Origin: Dyadobacter pollutisoli
GTDB lineage: Bacteria > Bacteroidota > Bacteroidia > Cytophagales > Spirosomataceae
Direction: 5' to 3'
DNA: 64,000 nt
NCBI RefSeq assembly: GCF_026625565.1
Contig: NZ_CP112998.1
Location: forward strand, 1,738,501 to 1,802,500
The translations under genes and the position numbers were made by a program. Below, piece by piece: positions 7,568 to 17,284 of this stretch (position 1 is its first letter; every line of letters starts with the position of its first letter). Under the pieces are notes generated by a model. The model saw nothing but the letters and a program-made list of their open reading frames with translations. It had not been told where the DNA came from and ran no database searches.

Positions 7568-10500
7568 ATGAGGATTTCTAAACGAAGTAAGGATCGGAAC
7601 CTAACCCGGTGCTTCTATTCTCTTTTCCTGTCCATGGTAGTCATGGCCGGTGCATACGCTCAGGATGTAACGGTAAAGGGAAAGGTTAGCGATGAGCAAG
7701 GGCAGGGTTTGCCTGGTGTGAGTGTGGTGGCCAAAGGAACGTCAGTAGGTACTGTCACGGACCTGGAAGGCAATTATTCTGTTAATGTACCGGGATCTAC
7801 CACCCTGGTATTCTCATTTATCGGCTACATTACCCAGGAGATTCCTTTGGGTAGCAAAACGAGCCTGGACGTTAAAATGCTTTCGGATACCAAGGCACTG
7901 GAAGAAGTGGTTGTGGTAGGTTATGGAACGGCGAAAAAGGCTACGCTGACAGGTTCTGTTACAGCTGTTAAAGGTGCTGAACTTCAAAAGGCGCCGGCTG
8001 CTAACCTTTCCAACACATTGGGCGGACGTCTGCCGGGCGTGTCCGCGGTACAGGGAAGTGGTGAGCCGGGATATGATGGTTCGGCCATCCGTATCCGTGG
8101 TACTAACTCTCTGGGTAACAGCAATGCACTGATCGTTGTGGATGGTGTGCCGAACCGTAGTGGTGGTTTGGATCGTCTGAACCCCGCTGATATTGAAAGT
8201 ATCTCTGTATTGAAGGATGCTGCTGCTGCTATTTACGGTTCCCGCGCGGGTAACGGTGTGATCCTGATTACCACCAAACGTGGAAAGACAGGTAAGCCCC
8301 AGCTTTCCTATGACATGAACTTCGGTATGGGACAACCTACCCGTACGCCGAAGATGTCCAACGCAGCGGAATACGCAACAATCCGCAACGAGTTGCAGAT
8401 TTACGACAACCTGCCTGTTGACCAATGGAATGGCGCGCTTCAAGGCTTCAATTCAAATGGTGCCTACACCAGAACCGACAACGGAAATGTGCTCAGTGCT
8501 GTATTTACGCCTGATGATATCAAGAAATTTGCAGACGGTTCGGACCCATTGATCCACCCCAATACCGATTGGTACGGAAGCGTAATCAGAAACTGGTCTC
8601 CGCAGCAGCGTCACAATTTGCAGCTGACCGGTGGTAGCGACAACATCAGATATTTGGCTTCCCTGGGTTACATTAATCAGGATGGTAACTATGTGAACTC
8701 TGCTACTGGCTATAAGCAATATGATATGCGTATCAATTTGGATACAAAAATCAACAAGTATGTGAGTGCGAACCTGGGCGTAACAATGCGTGAAGAGTTC
8801 CGTCGTTTCCCTAATGGTGGTGGGGCCGGCGATATTTTCCGGATGTTGATGCGTGGTAAGCCTACCGAGATTGCCATCTGGCCAGATGGCCGCCCCGGGC
8901 CTGATATTGAAAATGGTCAGAACCCTGCGGTTATCACTACTAATACGACTGGTTATAACCATGACAAAAGAGACTATATCCAAACCAACGGAACGCTTGA
9001 AATTTTGATTCCGGGTGTGGAAGGTTTGAAAGTAACTGCAATGGCTGCTATTGATAAGCAATTGCGCCGTCAGAAGTCATTCCAGAAGCCATGGACACTC
9101 TATTTCTGGGACAAGAAGACATTTGAAGCCGATGGTGTAACGCCATTTTTGACTGGAACTGTACGTTCTACTTTCAGCGATCCGCGTTTGACGGAAAATG
9201 CTTCACAGGAACTTTCTGTTCAGCTAACAGGGCAGGTATCTTACGAAAAGTCGATCAACTCGCATAACTTCAATGTGATGGCGGGTGTTCAGCGTGAGAA
9301 AGTGGATGGGGACGGATTCTTCGCTTATCGTCGCTATTTTATTTCCCCTGTGGTTGATCAACTGTTTGCCGGTGGTACTGCCGAACAGAATATCGACAAC
9401 TTCGATTTGTTCAGACGTGCCCGTTTGAGCTACTTCGGACGCGCCGGCTATAACTACAAAGAGAAATACCTGGCTGAATTCCTTTGGCGTGTGGATGGAT
9501 CTTATGTATTCCCACAGCAAGGTCGTTTCGGCTTCTTTCCAGGGGTATCGGCAGGTTGGAGAATTTCGGAAGAAGATTTCTGGAAGGGTAACATCAACTT
9601 CGTCAACAATGTGAAAATTCGCGGTTCATGGGGTCAAATGGGTGCTGAACCTTACTTGTTGGGAACAGAAACATTGGCAGAGTATCAATACCTGTCTACA
9701 ATGGGCTTTGGTTCTTACATTATCAATGACCAGGTTGCCAAAACATTGCTTGAAACTCGCGTAGCCAACCCGAACTTTACCTGGGAGGTTGCGAACAACT
9801 CTAACTTCGGTATCGAAGGTACGTTGTTCCATGACAAGGTTGCATTCGAATTCGACTACTTTGTTAACAATCGTTCCAATATCCTGATCCCAAAAATTGG
9901 ATCTACGCCTTCAAGTGCTGGTATTGACGGAAAACTTCCTCCTCAAAACCTTGGTAAACTGCAAAACAAAGGGTGGGAATTCAAAGTGAGCTATGACGGA
10001 AGTCACAACGATTTCACATATTCTGTGAGCGTGAATGGAGGTTATGCCAAAAACCAGATCAAATACTGGGATGAAACACCTGGTGCACCTTCGTACCAAC
10101 GTACCACTGGTAAGCCATACAATGCATTCCTGGCTTATCAGTATGACGGTATCTTCAAGGATCAGACTGAGATTGATTCTAAAACGCTGGATTACAGCGG
10201 AATTACCGGTACTATTCGTCCCGGCGACATGAAGTTCAAGGATATCAATGGCGATGGAAAAATCACGGCTGACGACAAAGTCCGCTCTGAAAAAACCAAC
10301 CGCCCACAGTTCACAGGAGGAGCATCGATCAACCTGGGCTATAAAGCGTTTGATTTGTCGATCCTGTTCCAGGGAACATTGGGAGGCCTTCAATATATTG
10401 GACAAACTGAGTCCGGTGACATTGGTAATTACCTGAAATATGCATACGATCACCGTTGGACGATTGATAATCCAAGTTCAACCGAACCGCGTCTCGCTAA

Positions 10501-10783
10501 CAGAAATAATACCTATTATACCAATTTCGACAATGCCGGTGCCAACACCTATTACCTGAGAAGCAACAATTATCTGCGTCTTAAGAATATAGAACTGGGC
10601 TATAACCTGCCATCTGAAATCGGTAAAAAGATCGGCCTGAACAATTTCAGGGTATATGTCAACGGTTTGAACCTGATCACGATCGACAAGATCAAAATAT
10701 GGGATCCCGAAGCGACTTCTACAAACGGACAATACTATCCTCAGTCGCGGGTGATGAATGCTGGAGTACGTGTAACTTTTTAA
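7568..10783 (+). CDS. SusC/RagA family TonB-linked outer membrane protein
   Basis: A 1071-residue TonB-dependent outer-membrane channel, which imports oligomeric nutrients together with its SusD lipoprotein. After a signal peptide (cleavage near AGAYAQ, about residue 32) comes the carboxypeptidase-regulatory-like domain (VTVKGKVSDEQGQGLPGVSV ... GYITQEIPLG) at about 34-110. The SusC signature LEEVVVVGYGTAKKATLTGS follows, then the plug domain with RIRGTNSLG and SVLKDAAAAIYGSRAGNGVI. The rest is the 22-strand beta barrel, ending in an aromatic-terminated strand (VMNAGVRVTF). Length is normal for the family. The susD gene starts nine bases after its stop. No glycoside hydrolase, anti-sigma factor or hybrid two-component gene adjoins, so the substrate is unknown. 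Confidence 0.95.
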   Translation: MRISKRSKDRNLTRCFYSLFLSMVVMAGAYAQDVTVKGKVSDEQGQGLPGVSVVAKGTSVGTVTDLEGNYSVNVPGSTTLVFSFIGYITQEIPLGSKTSLDVKMLSDTKALEEVVVVGYGTAKKATLTGSVTAVKGAELQKAPAANLSNTLGGRLPGVSAVQGSGEPGYDGSAIRIRGTNSLGNSNALIVVDGVPNRSGGLDRLNPADIESISVLKDAAAAIYGSRAGNGVILITTKRGKTGKPQLSYDMNFGMGQPTRTPKMSNAAEYATIRNELQIYDNLPVDQWNGALQGFNSNGAYTRTDNGNVLSAVFTPDDIKKFADGSDPLIHPNTDWYGSVIRNWSPQQRHNLQLTGGSDNIRYLASLGYINQDGNYVNSATGYKQYDMRINLDTKINKYVSANLGVTMREEFRRFPNGGGAGDIFRMLMRGKPTEIAIWPDGRPGPDIENGQNPAVITTNTTGYNHDKRDYIQTNGTLEILIPGVEGLKVTAMAAIDKQLRRQKSFQKPWTLYFWDKKTFEADGVTPFLTGTVRSTFSDPRLTENASQELSVQLTGQVSYEKSINSHNFNVMAGVQREKVDGDGFFAYRRYFISPVVDQLFAGGTAEQNIDNFDLFRRARLSYFGRAGYNYKEKYLAEFLWRVDGSYVFPQQGRFGFFPGVSAGWRISEEDFWKGNINFVNNVKIRGSWGQMGAEPYLLGTETLAEYQYLSTMGFGSYIINDQVAKTLLETRVANPNFTWEVANNSNFGIEGTLFHDKVAFEFDYFVNNRSNILIPKIGSTPSSAGIDGKLPPQNLGKLQNKGWEFKVSYDGSHNDFTYSVSVNGGYAKNQIKYWDETPGAPSYQRTTGKPYNAFLAYQYDGIFKDQTEIDSKTLDYSGITGTIRPGDMKFKDINGDGKITADDKVRSEKTNRPQFTGGASINLGYKAFDLSILFQGTLGGLQYIGQTESGDIGNYLKYAYDHRWTIDNPSSTEPRLANRNNTYYTNFDNAGANTYYLRSNNYLRLKNIELGYNLPSEIGKKIGLNNFRVYVNGLNLITIDKIKIWDPEATSTNGQYYPQSRVMNAGVRVTF

Positions 10784-10792
10784 GAACAAAAC

Positions 10793-12673
10793 ATGAAACT
10801 GAGTTATAAAAATTGGATATTTTTCGCGGCGCTTGCATCGGCTGGGCTTGCGTCCTGCGATACAGATTTTCTGGATGTGACACCGCCAACTGAAATTCCA
10901 ACCGAAGAGGTTTGGAAGGACGGTGCACTTGCCGAGGGCTTTGTGACCGGCATCTATGCAGGACTTCAGCAAGGTGGTTTCAGCGAACAAATGCTTGCAT
11001 CCCTTACTGATGAAGCGGTTTTTACCCACACAGGTAGAAACATCAACACTGTCAATGAAGGTAGTTTGAGCCCTTCCAACCTTGGATGGGTGGATGACAC
11101 CTACGGATGGGGCCCGATGTATACCAGAATCCGTGCTTCCAACCAGGCTATTCAGAATCTGAAAACGGCCACTTTTACGGATGAGACGCTTAAAACCCGT
11201 TTGCAGGGAGAGGCGTATTTCCTTCGCGCTTACTACTATCAGCAGTTGTTACGTTACTACGGTTCTGTACCTATTATTACAAAAGCGTACAATCTGAACG
11301 AGGATTATTCAGTAGCTCGCAATACTTATGACGAATGTGTGAAATTCATCGTAAGCGACCTGGATAGCTCTGCATTGTTGTTGAAAGGAAAAACAGAAGT
11401 GAAAGGACGTGCAACGGAAGTGGCTGCTTTGGCATTGAAATCAAGAGTGTTGTTGTATGCAGCCAGTGATCTTCATGACATCCCAACTCTGAAAGCGAAG
11501 TCGGCTGTAATTGCAGCCTATCCAAACCCTGAATTTTTGGGTTACCTGTCAGGAGACCGCAAGGCGCGATGGCAAGCAGCACAAGTTGCAGCAAAAGCAG
11601 CATTGGACGCAAGCAACGGAGGTTATAAGCTGAACCTGACCGCGCCGGTAACTCCCGAGCAGGGCAAGATCAACTACATCTCCCTTTCAATGGGTGGTGG
11701 TAGTGCAGATAAGACGTTGGATGCATCAGCTTCTTCCGACATCATTTTCGGTCGCTACTTTATACCAAGTCTTAACGAAGGCGCGCGTCAGACAGGTTTG
11801 AACAATGGTCCAAACGGATACCACAACTGGGCTGGAAACACGCCAATCGGCTTATTGGTTGATGATTATCAAATGATGGATGGCACGCCATTCGCATGGA
11901 CTAATCCGACACACAAAGCCAACCCATATGTAAACCGTGACCCACGTTTCTATGCAACTGTAATGTATGACGGCGCAAACTGGAAACCACGCCCTTCCGA
12001 TGCGAAAGATCCTGCTAACCAGATCCAAACAGGTGCTTACGACCTTCTGGATGACAAAGGAGCATTGATCAACCGCAAAGGACTCGATACCCGCAGCAGC
12101 TCTATTGAAGACTGGAACGGAAGCCGTACAGGTTACTATATGCGTAAGTTTATTGATCCAAACCCTGCATTGTACGATAATACAGATCGTCAGAACATTC
12201 CGTGGCCATTTATCCGTGTGACTGAAACCGTTTTCAATTACATTGAGGCAAGCATTGAACTGGGGCAGGATGCAGAAGCACTTGCGTGGCTTAACAAGAT
12301 TCGTTTCCGCGCAGGTATGCCGGCAGTGAAAGCTACGGGCACAGCTTTGAAAGAAGCTTATCGCCAAGAGAAACGCATTGAGATGGCTTACGAGGAGCAG
12401 CGTTACCACGATGCACGTCGTTGGCTGATTGCGCCGACAACCCTTGGAAGACCCCTTCAATACATTACTGTATTGGGTAAATTCAAGCCTGGGAAATCCA
12501 TGAAAGAGCCATACCATTACGATACAAGCGTTTACGATTACACTTATACTCCGGTAGAAGAAAAATCGCACGAAAACCGTACATGGGTTGACAAAATGTA
12601 TTTCCGTCCGTTCAGCCGTGACGAGATCAACAGAAATGCCAAGCTGGTTCAAAATCCGGGTTACGATAAATAA
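10793..12673 (+). CDS. SusD/RagB family nutrient-binding lipoprotein
   Basis: A 626-residue outer-membrane lipoprotein forming the lid over its SusC partner. The N-terminus has a lipoprotein signal with the modified Cys near residue 22 (LASC DTDFLDVTPP). The typical SusD N-terminal region follows (EVWKDGALAEGFVTGIYAGLQ), with TPR-like helices (RLQGEAYFLRAYYYQQLLRYYGSVPII). The C-terminal part has the family pattern FNYIEASIELGQ ... ALAWLNKIRFRAGMPAV ... YRQEKRIEMAYEEQRYHDARRW. It is cotranscribed with susC and followed by a strong intrinsic terminator. It is somewhat longer than the usual SusD of roughly 500-550 residues, with extra loops in the middle. Confidence 0.95.
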   Translation: MKLSYKNWIFFAALASAGLASCDTDFLDVTPPTEIPTEEVWKDGALAEGFVTGIYAGLQQGGFSEQMLASLTDEAVFTHTGRNINTVNEGSLSPSNLGWVDDTYGWGPMYTRIRASNQAIQNLKTATFTDETLKTRLQGEAYFLRAYYYQQLLRYYGSVPIITKAYNLNEDYSVARNTYDECVKFIVSDLDSSALLLKGKTEVKGRATEVAALALKSRVLLYAASDLHDIPTLKAKSAVIAAYPNPEFLGYLSGDRKARWQAAQVAAKAALDASNGGYKLNLTAPVTPEQGKINYISLSMGGGSADKTLDASASSDIIFGRYFIPSLNEGARQTGLNNGPNGYHNWAGNTPIGLLVDDYQMMDGTPFAWTNPTHKANPYVNRDPRFYATVMYDGANWKPRPSDAKDPANQIQTGAYDLLDDKGALINRKGLDTRSSSIEDWNGSRTGYYMRKFIDPNPALYDNTDRQNIPWPFIRVTETVFNYIEASIELGQDAEALAWLNKIRFRAGMPAVKATGTALKEAYRQEKRIEMAYEEQRYHDARRWLIAPTTLGRPLQYITVLGKFKPGKSMKEPYHYDTSVYDYTYTPVEEKSHENRTWVDKMYFRPFSRDEINRNAKLVQNPGYDK

Positions 12674-12691
12674 TTCAAGATTTATTTAGCA

Positions 12692-12726
12692 CAAAAAACC
12701 CTGTCGTTCGCGGCAGGGTTTTTTGT
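12692..12726 (+). terminator. Intrinsic terminator after susCD
   Basis: The stem AAAAAACCCTGTCG pairs with CGGCAGGGTTTTTT around a TTCG tetraloop, with U-rich flank. It begins 19 bases after the susD stop. The A-tract on the left could also terminate reading from the other side. Confidence 0.9.
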
Positions 12727-12905
12727 TTCCATGGGACACATTCCCACAAAACGTGGATTTCGATAGACACTAGTCTGCGCTTTAAAATTTAATAAGTTAT
12801 TGATAATGAAGTAATTGTATTTTTTGGCATGATCGTGTTGATAATCATGGCAGCAGTGCGGATGCACAAAACGCTTTTACCATTGTTAAAAAACGAACAT
12901 AGATT

Positions 12906-13250
12906 ATGAAAACGCTAGTAGTATCGGCATTGGCCTTAACGCTAATTTCTTTTGCCTCTGTTCAGGCTCAAACAACAGAACCAGCGACGCAGGCGACGCA
13001 GCATGAGGTTCACAAGGAAGCAGCAACCACCCAAAAAACCGGTAAAGAGGAAAAGGTAGTCGTCAAGCCGGAGGATCTACCGGCAGGTATCAAGAAAACG
13101 ATCCAGGGGGAACAATTTTCCGGTTGGAAAGTAGAAAAAGCTTTTCTTGTAACGGAAACCGACAAAACGCAATATTATGAATTACAGGTAGCCAAAGGCA
13201 AAGAAAGCGCCAGGGTTAAACTGGATAAAGACGGAAATAATGTGGGATAG
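12906..13250 (+). CDS. Secreted PepSY-like domain protein
   Basis: A 114-residue exported protein. Signal peptide to about residue 21 (FASVQAQ), then a Thr/Ala/Glu/Lys-rich low-complexity linker to about 55. The C-terminal domain (LPAGIKKTIQGEQFSGWKVEKAFLV, then TQYYELQVAKGKESARVKLDKDGNNVG) has the helix-plus-strands pattern of PepSY-like small domains found in Bacteroidota periplasmic proteins. The role is unknown; PepSY domains are thought to inhibit or modulate peptidases or act as small sensors. The gene stands alone between two intrinsic terminators, so it is probably its own transcription unit. Confidence 0.75.
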   Translation: MKTLVVSALALTLISFASVQAQTTEPATQATQHEVHKEAATTQKTGKEEKVVVKPEDLPAGIKKTIQGEQFSGWKVEKAFLVTETDKTQYYELQVAKGKESARVKLDKDGNNVG

Positions 13251-13274
13251 TTAGTTAAGTCTCACATTCAAGTG

Positions 13275-13304
13275 AAAAAAGCCGGAACTTCTCCGGCTTT
13301 TTTT
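13275..13304 (+). terminator. Intrinsic terminator
   Basis: AAAAAAGCCGGA and TCCGGCTTTTTTT form a stem with an ACTTC loop, 24 bases after the PepSY-like gene. The symmetrical A and T tracts make it potentially bidirectional. Its presence argues against starting the next gene at 13272. Confidence 0.92.
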
Positions 13305-13370
13305 GTTACCCGACAGTTTATACCTTTAACACCTTTTAGATCTAAACACTTAATAGTTCCTTTTTTCTTA

Positions 13371-15098
13371 ATGCTTCGACTTTTACGTTACCCGCTCCTC
13401 ATCTCTGTTTTAGTTTTTGGTTTGTTCAATTGCGCTGGCAGTAAAAAGTCAAAAACTGTTGCGACAGATGCCAAACTCTCCGCTCAGGGCAAAGAATTAT
13501 TTACAACGAACTGTGTCTCTTGTCACGCACTGGAGCACGAAGAAATCGGGCCGCGGCTAGGAGGCGTAACCAGTTTATTGTCTGAAAAGGAACTCATTGA
13601 TTTCGTCAAAAATCCTAACAAGGCCATCGAAGCAGGTAATCAGCGGGCGGTAGCATTGACGCGACGGTACAAAATGATCATGCCGCCATTTGATTTTCTG
13701 ACAAACGATGAGATTAAATCAATCCTGGCGTATATTAAAGACGAAAGCGAGCAGCATCACATTCAACCCCTGGTGGTGAAGGCCGAAGCCAATACCGCTG
13801 TTGCAGAGCGACTAGCCGCCCCGATTACCAAAGCTGGCCTGAAAATAGAGACAGAGGATTTTATTACAATTCCTTCTTCAAGCGAAAAGATGCCGAAAAC
13901 GCGCATCGCAAATATGCGACCCCATCCTTCGGCCGATGGTACATTGTTTGTCAGCGACCAGAGGGGCATAATTCATAGAATAGAGAACAACCAAACCAAT
14001 GTATTTCTGGATATCAGGCCTTTGATCGAAAATTATGTCAATGAGCCTGGCCTGGGTACCGGGCTGGGCAGCTTCGCTTTTCATCCTGATTATCAAAACA
14101 ATGGCTTGATTTACATTACCCATACCGAAGCATTCAAGGGCAAGCGTGCTGACTATGAATTCCCCGATTCCATTAAAGTGGCATTGCAATGGGTGGTTTC
14201 TGAATGGAAGATCAATGACGTGAAAAGTAAGGTATTCGAAGGGAAAAGACGTGAGCTTATCCGTATCAATGTGCCGAGCGTGGTGCATGGTACCCAGGAC
14301 ATTGGATTTGTGCCGGGTATCGGAAAAAGCGATCCGGATTATGGGATGCTATATATAGGTACCGGCGACGGAGGTTCCACCATTGCTAAACATCCTGAGC
14401 TTTGCCACAAACTAGGCTCGCTACTGGGCACCATTATCCGGATTGATCCTGCCGGGAATAATAGCAAAAACGGCAGCTATGGCATTCCAACGGATAATCC
14501 CTTCGTAAACAATGCCGATCCTGCGACTTACAAGGAGATTTATGCCTACGGTTTCAGAAATCCGCACCGCCTTTACTGGGATATGACGAATGGAAAAACA
14601 TTGTTCAGCGCCGAAGTAGGGGAGTCCAATTTTGAAGAAGTGAATGTGATCAAAAAAGGCGGAGATTACGGCTGGAATGTGCAGGAAGGTAACTACGGAA
14701 TTTCTTACAAGGATCTTAAAAACGTCTACAAATTGCCAGACGCGAACAAGTTTGTTAAGCCTTTCGCGCTTTACGACCATGTCGATGGAAATGCGATCAG
14801 CGGCGGGGCTGTTTACGAAGGCCAGCTGGAAGCATTGAAGCATAAATATATTTTTGGGGATATCGTTAGCGGACGGATCTTCTACGTTCCGGTAGATAAA
14901 TATTTATCACCTTCACCGGTACACGAGCTTACCATTATGCAAGGCTCCAAGGAGACCAATCTGGTGGAAATGTCGGGCTCAAAACGGGTAGACCTGCGCA
15001 TCGAATACGATCTTTTTTCAAAGCAGATGTACATTATGACCAAAAGCGACGGCAAAATCAGGAAGGTTACCAAAGCCTATTTTGACAAGATACCCTGA
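13371..15098 (+). CDS. Cytochrome c / PQQ-dependent sugar dehydrogenase fusion lipoprotein
   Basis: I start at 13371 (MLRLLRYPLLISVLVFGLFNCAG), which gives a lipoprotein signal with Cys near residue 22. The longer open frame from 13272 would run through a terminator hairpin. Residues about 35-125 are a class I cytochrome c: CVSCH haem site (about 47-51), and the axial Met probably in MIMPPFDFLT. The remainder is a soluble-GDH-type six-bladed beta-propeller (GSDH family: RGIIHRIENNQTNVFLDIRP, GLGSFAFHPDYQNNGLIYI, YGFRNPHRLYWD, GGDYGWNVQEGNYG). It should oxidise a sugar or alcohol in the periplasm with PQQ and pass electrons to its own haem. No PQQ biosynthesis genes are in the window. Confidence 0.88.
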   Translation: MLRLLRYPLLISVLVFGLFNCAGSKKSKTVATDAKLSAQGKELFTTNCVSCHALEHEEIGPRLGGVTSLLSEKELIDFVKNPNKAIEAGNQRAVALTRRYKMIMPPFDFLTNDEIKSILAYIKDESEQHHIQPLVVKAEANTAVAERLAAPITKAGLKIETEDFITIPSSSEKMPKTRIANMRPHPSADGTLFVSDQRGIIHRIENNQTNVFLDIRPLIENYVNEPGLGTGLGSFAFHPDYQNNGLIYITHTEAFKGKRADYEFPDSIKVALQWVVSEWKINDVKSKVFEGKRRELIRINVPSVVHGTQDIGFVPGIGKSDPDYGMLYIGTGDGGSTIAKHPELCHKLGSLLGTIIRIDPAGNNSKNGSYGIPTDNPFVNNADPATYKEIYAYGFRNPHRLYWDMTNGKTLFSAEVGESNFEEVNVIKKGGDYGWNVQEGNYGISYKDLKNVYKLPDANKFVKPFALYDHVDGNAISGGAVYEGQLEALKHKYIFGDIVSGRIFYVPVDKYLSPSPVHELTIMQGSKETNLVEMSGSKRVDLRIEYDLFSKQMYIMTKSDGKIRKVTKAYFDKIP

Positions 15099-15200
15099 GG
15101 TGCCATTAGCTATTTTGAGTTGGCCGTTAAATAATTGATAAGCCTTAATGACAAGTTGTTACAGTTAATTTGTACAGCAAAAAATTAACTAAGGTTTATA

Positions 15201-15563
15201 ATGGCAAATGTAAAAACAGTAATTGATCAATGGTCAGTAAAAGATCTTGAAGATAACTCTTCTATCAACGTAACCGTGGAGGGATGCACCGAGCTGGGTA
15301 ACAATTCGCAGCCGGGCATCCAGATCCTGAGTATGGGCCAGTTCGTGACCTACGAACCCAATATCGTCGAGCAATGGGCATACAAAGCCGGCAAGCAGTC
15401 GGTGACCGAGTACTTCCTGGAAGACAAATCCTGGACCTATCACCAAGACCAATACATTAAATATTACTTATTGTTAGAAAGTCCGTTGAAGGCCCGTATC
15501 GTGGTGAAGACAAGAAGCTCCAAGCCAATTACCAAGGATTATGAACTGCCTTTTGAAGTATAG
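15201..15563 (+). CDS. Unknown 120-residue protein
   Basis: I do not recognise this protein. It has no signal peptide or membrane segment and begins MANVKTVIDQWSVKDLEDNS. The composition is acidic-to-neutral with alternating hydrophobic residues (SINVTVEG, ARIVVKTRSS), suggesting a beta-rich cytoplasmic fold with two conserved-looking Tyr/Trp-rich turns (KSWTYHQDQYIKYYLLLES). It is followed 52 bases later by a membrane protein and then a possible beta-propeller protein on the same strand; the three may form a functional set. Confidence 0.75.
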   Translation: MANVKTVIDQWSVKDLEDNSSINVTVEGCTELGNNSQPGIQILSMGQFVTYEPNIVEQWAYKAGKQSVTEYFLEDKSWTYHQDQYIKYYLLLESPLKARIVVKTRSSKPITKDYELPFEV

Positions 15564-15615
15564 TAAAGCGACCAATAGCTATCGCGGCTCGCCCCAGGCT
15601 AGTTTCTAATTCACG

Positions 15616-16323
15616 ATGATCACATACACTTATTACGGTCTACTTTCGGTATTCTGTATCTTTCTTTTCATATCCGTTTTTACCTACCTGTGGAAGCCTG
15701 CTCCTTCGGGAGACAGTTCCGTGGGTTGGGCACTGGGCATCTTTTACCTGGCTGGCCTGGTCGGTATTATTGTGCTGGCTTTGTTGTTTTGGCAAAACAA
15801 AACCGTAGGACTGATCATACTTTGTGTTCCGCTGGTTTTTCTGTCGCTACCATTTCTGAGGAGCAAGATCACAGATCTTTATGCCTGGTTTCCGGTTGCG
15901 GGAAACACCACTCCGTTAACGGTCCATATCGTCAATACCACCGATGCGCTCATTCGTGTAAAGATTGAATGCTGGTTTGGTCGGGCGAATCGACACACTT
16001 CTTTTCTATATAAAACAATGGTTTTTACCTCCAAACCGCTGGAATCCACGCCGCATCAGCTATCGGAATATCAGACGGTTTTGCTTTCCAGAAAATCCAA
16101 ATACGTGTCAATCTCCATTTACGAGTGTATTTTGGGAAATGGCCCTGAGTTCAGTTATATGAGGGAAATCCAGCCGTGCATGCAGTTTTGGGATCAATCT
16201 GTCGGCGCATTTCGGAAATCCGAGTATGTGATCACCATTGATGCCGCCAAGAATTCAGATGCTTTCAGATCGGAAGTAAAAAGATTAAAAAAGGACAATA
16301 TGTACACCTCCGGGGCATTCTAA
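15616..16323 (+). CDS. Unknown membrane protein with three N-terminal transmembrane segments
   Basis: A 235-residue protein. The first 90 residues hold three hydrophobic segments (about 7-27, 38-60 and 64-83). A soluble C-terminal domain of about 140 residues (LTVHIVNTTDALIRVKIECWFG ... SEYVITIDAAKNS) looks beta-rich, with its last 20 residues basic and helical. I do not recognise the family. The gene lies 52 bases after the 120-residue unknown and 10 bases before the next gene, so the last two are almost certainly cotranscribed. Confidence 0.75.
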   Translation: MITYTYYGLLSVFCIFLFISVFTYLWKPAPSGDSSVGWALGIFYLAGLVGIIVLALLFWQNKTVGLIILCVPLVFLSLPFLRSKITDLYAWFPVAGNTTPLTVHIVNTTDALIRVKIECWFGRANRHTSFLYKTMVFTSKPLESTPHQLSEYQTVLLSRKSKYVSISIYECILGNGPEFSYMREIQPCMQFWDQSVGAFRKSEYVITIDAAKNSDAFRSEVKRLKKDNMYTSGAF

Positions 16324-16333
16324 TTCCGAACTT

Positions 16334-17281
16334 ATGAAATTGCAATTGATAAAAACCATTGGCTCGCCAGTAAGTGGCAAGGATCAGTCGATCTGGATTT
16401 CTGCAAAAGACAAATCGTTCTATATCACAGATCGCTGGAAAGTGGTTCGCATCGATCCAAGCGAGAATTTTGAGATCCGTGTGATTTCAGAAACCGCCGA
16501 TCAAGAAGATGCTTATCAAATGAAGGGAATTTATGACAAGAGATTACCTGACCCTCTCTATGACGAAATCAGCGCAGGTGGAATCGCGGGTTTTAAGCTT
16601 TTGAGTAAAACAGATTATGATAGCATTGATTCGCCAGCCGGGTCTGCCTCATTTCTGGAAATGGCCAACCGTTACGGGCCCATTGATCGCAACTTGCCGC
16701 TGCTGGCCCACAACGCGAGTATTGTCACATTTGGAAATAAATCCCTTTGGATGGAAAGAATGGAAGGCAACGCATTGATAAGTATTGACACGGTCAAAAC
16801 AAAAGGGAAAGCGCCGGTGCACGCCCATCTGCATCCGAACCTGAACCTGATCGTTTACGGGACTAATTATGGCGAGATTTACGGGCAGTATTTTAATGAA
16901 AACAGTTTTGGTAAAGCCATAAAAATTGACAATCTACAAAAACCTTGTTATCAAACAGGCTTCACGCAAGACGGGGAATATTTGATTGTCTGCGGAATGG
17001 GCTACGTAAAATTATACATTGAAAAAGCCGGTACCTATTCAGAAATCTCGACCATTCAAACTTCCGCCAGATCTTTTGAGATATTGGAAAACTACCTGAT
17101 CCTCAATAAAGGAATGCACGGAATGGATGTTTTTCTGATCGGAGACAAGCCTGAGAAAAAAGGCTCACTGGAACTCCCATTTGCCATCGACAGAATGATT
17201 TGTCATCAGCCCGAACGATTAATGCTCCTGACAAGTAACCCGCACGGAGAGATAGCGTTTGTAAAATTGACGGATCAATAA
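16334..17281 (+). CDS. Unknown protein, possibly a beta-propeller
   Basis: A 315-residue soluble protein without a signal peptide. Several segments recall WD/YVTN-type blades: KGKAPVHAHLHPNLNLIVYGT, YQTGFTQDGEYLIVCGMGYV and RSFEILENYLILNKGMHGMDVFLI. This suggests an irregular propeller, perhaps a scaffold or binding protein. No catalytic motif is visible. It starts 10 bases after the membrane-protein gene and ends three bases before the convergent esterase gene. Function unknown. Confidence 0.7.
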   Translation: MKLQLIKTIGSPVSGKDQSIWISAKDKSFYITDRWKVVRIDPSENFEIRVISETADQEDAYQMKGIYDKRLPDPLYDEISAGGIAGFKLLSKTDYDSIDSPAGSASFLEMANRYGPIDRNLPLLAHNASIVTFGNKSLWMERMEGNALISIDTVKTKGKAPVHAHLHPNLNLIVYGTNYGEIYGQYFNENSFGKAIKIDNLQKPCYQTGFTQDGEYLIVCGMGYVKLYIEKAGTYSEISTIQTSARSFEILENYLILNKGMHGMDVFLIGDKPEKKGSLELPFAIDRMICHQPERLMLLTSNPHGEIAFVKLTDQ

Positions 17282-17284
17282 CCG

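Noticed and set aside
7814..8443. A 209-residue minus-strand open frame inside the first susC gene
   Set aside because: It lies antisense to an unambiguous SusC plug domain and has no protein-like motifs; the same holds for other long antisense frames in the susC and susD genes (for example 11852-12652).
7568..12673. Polysaccharide utilisation locus around the first susCD pair
   Set aside because: No glycoside hydrolase, polysaccharide lyase or dedicated regulator adjoins the pair, so a specific glycan locus is not supported.
13272..13370. Upstream extension of the cytochrome c/PQQ dehydrogenase gene
   Set aside because: The first codons lie inside a strong terminator hairpin, and the lipoprotein signal begins only at 13371.
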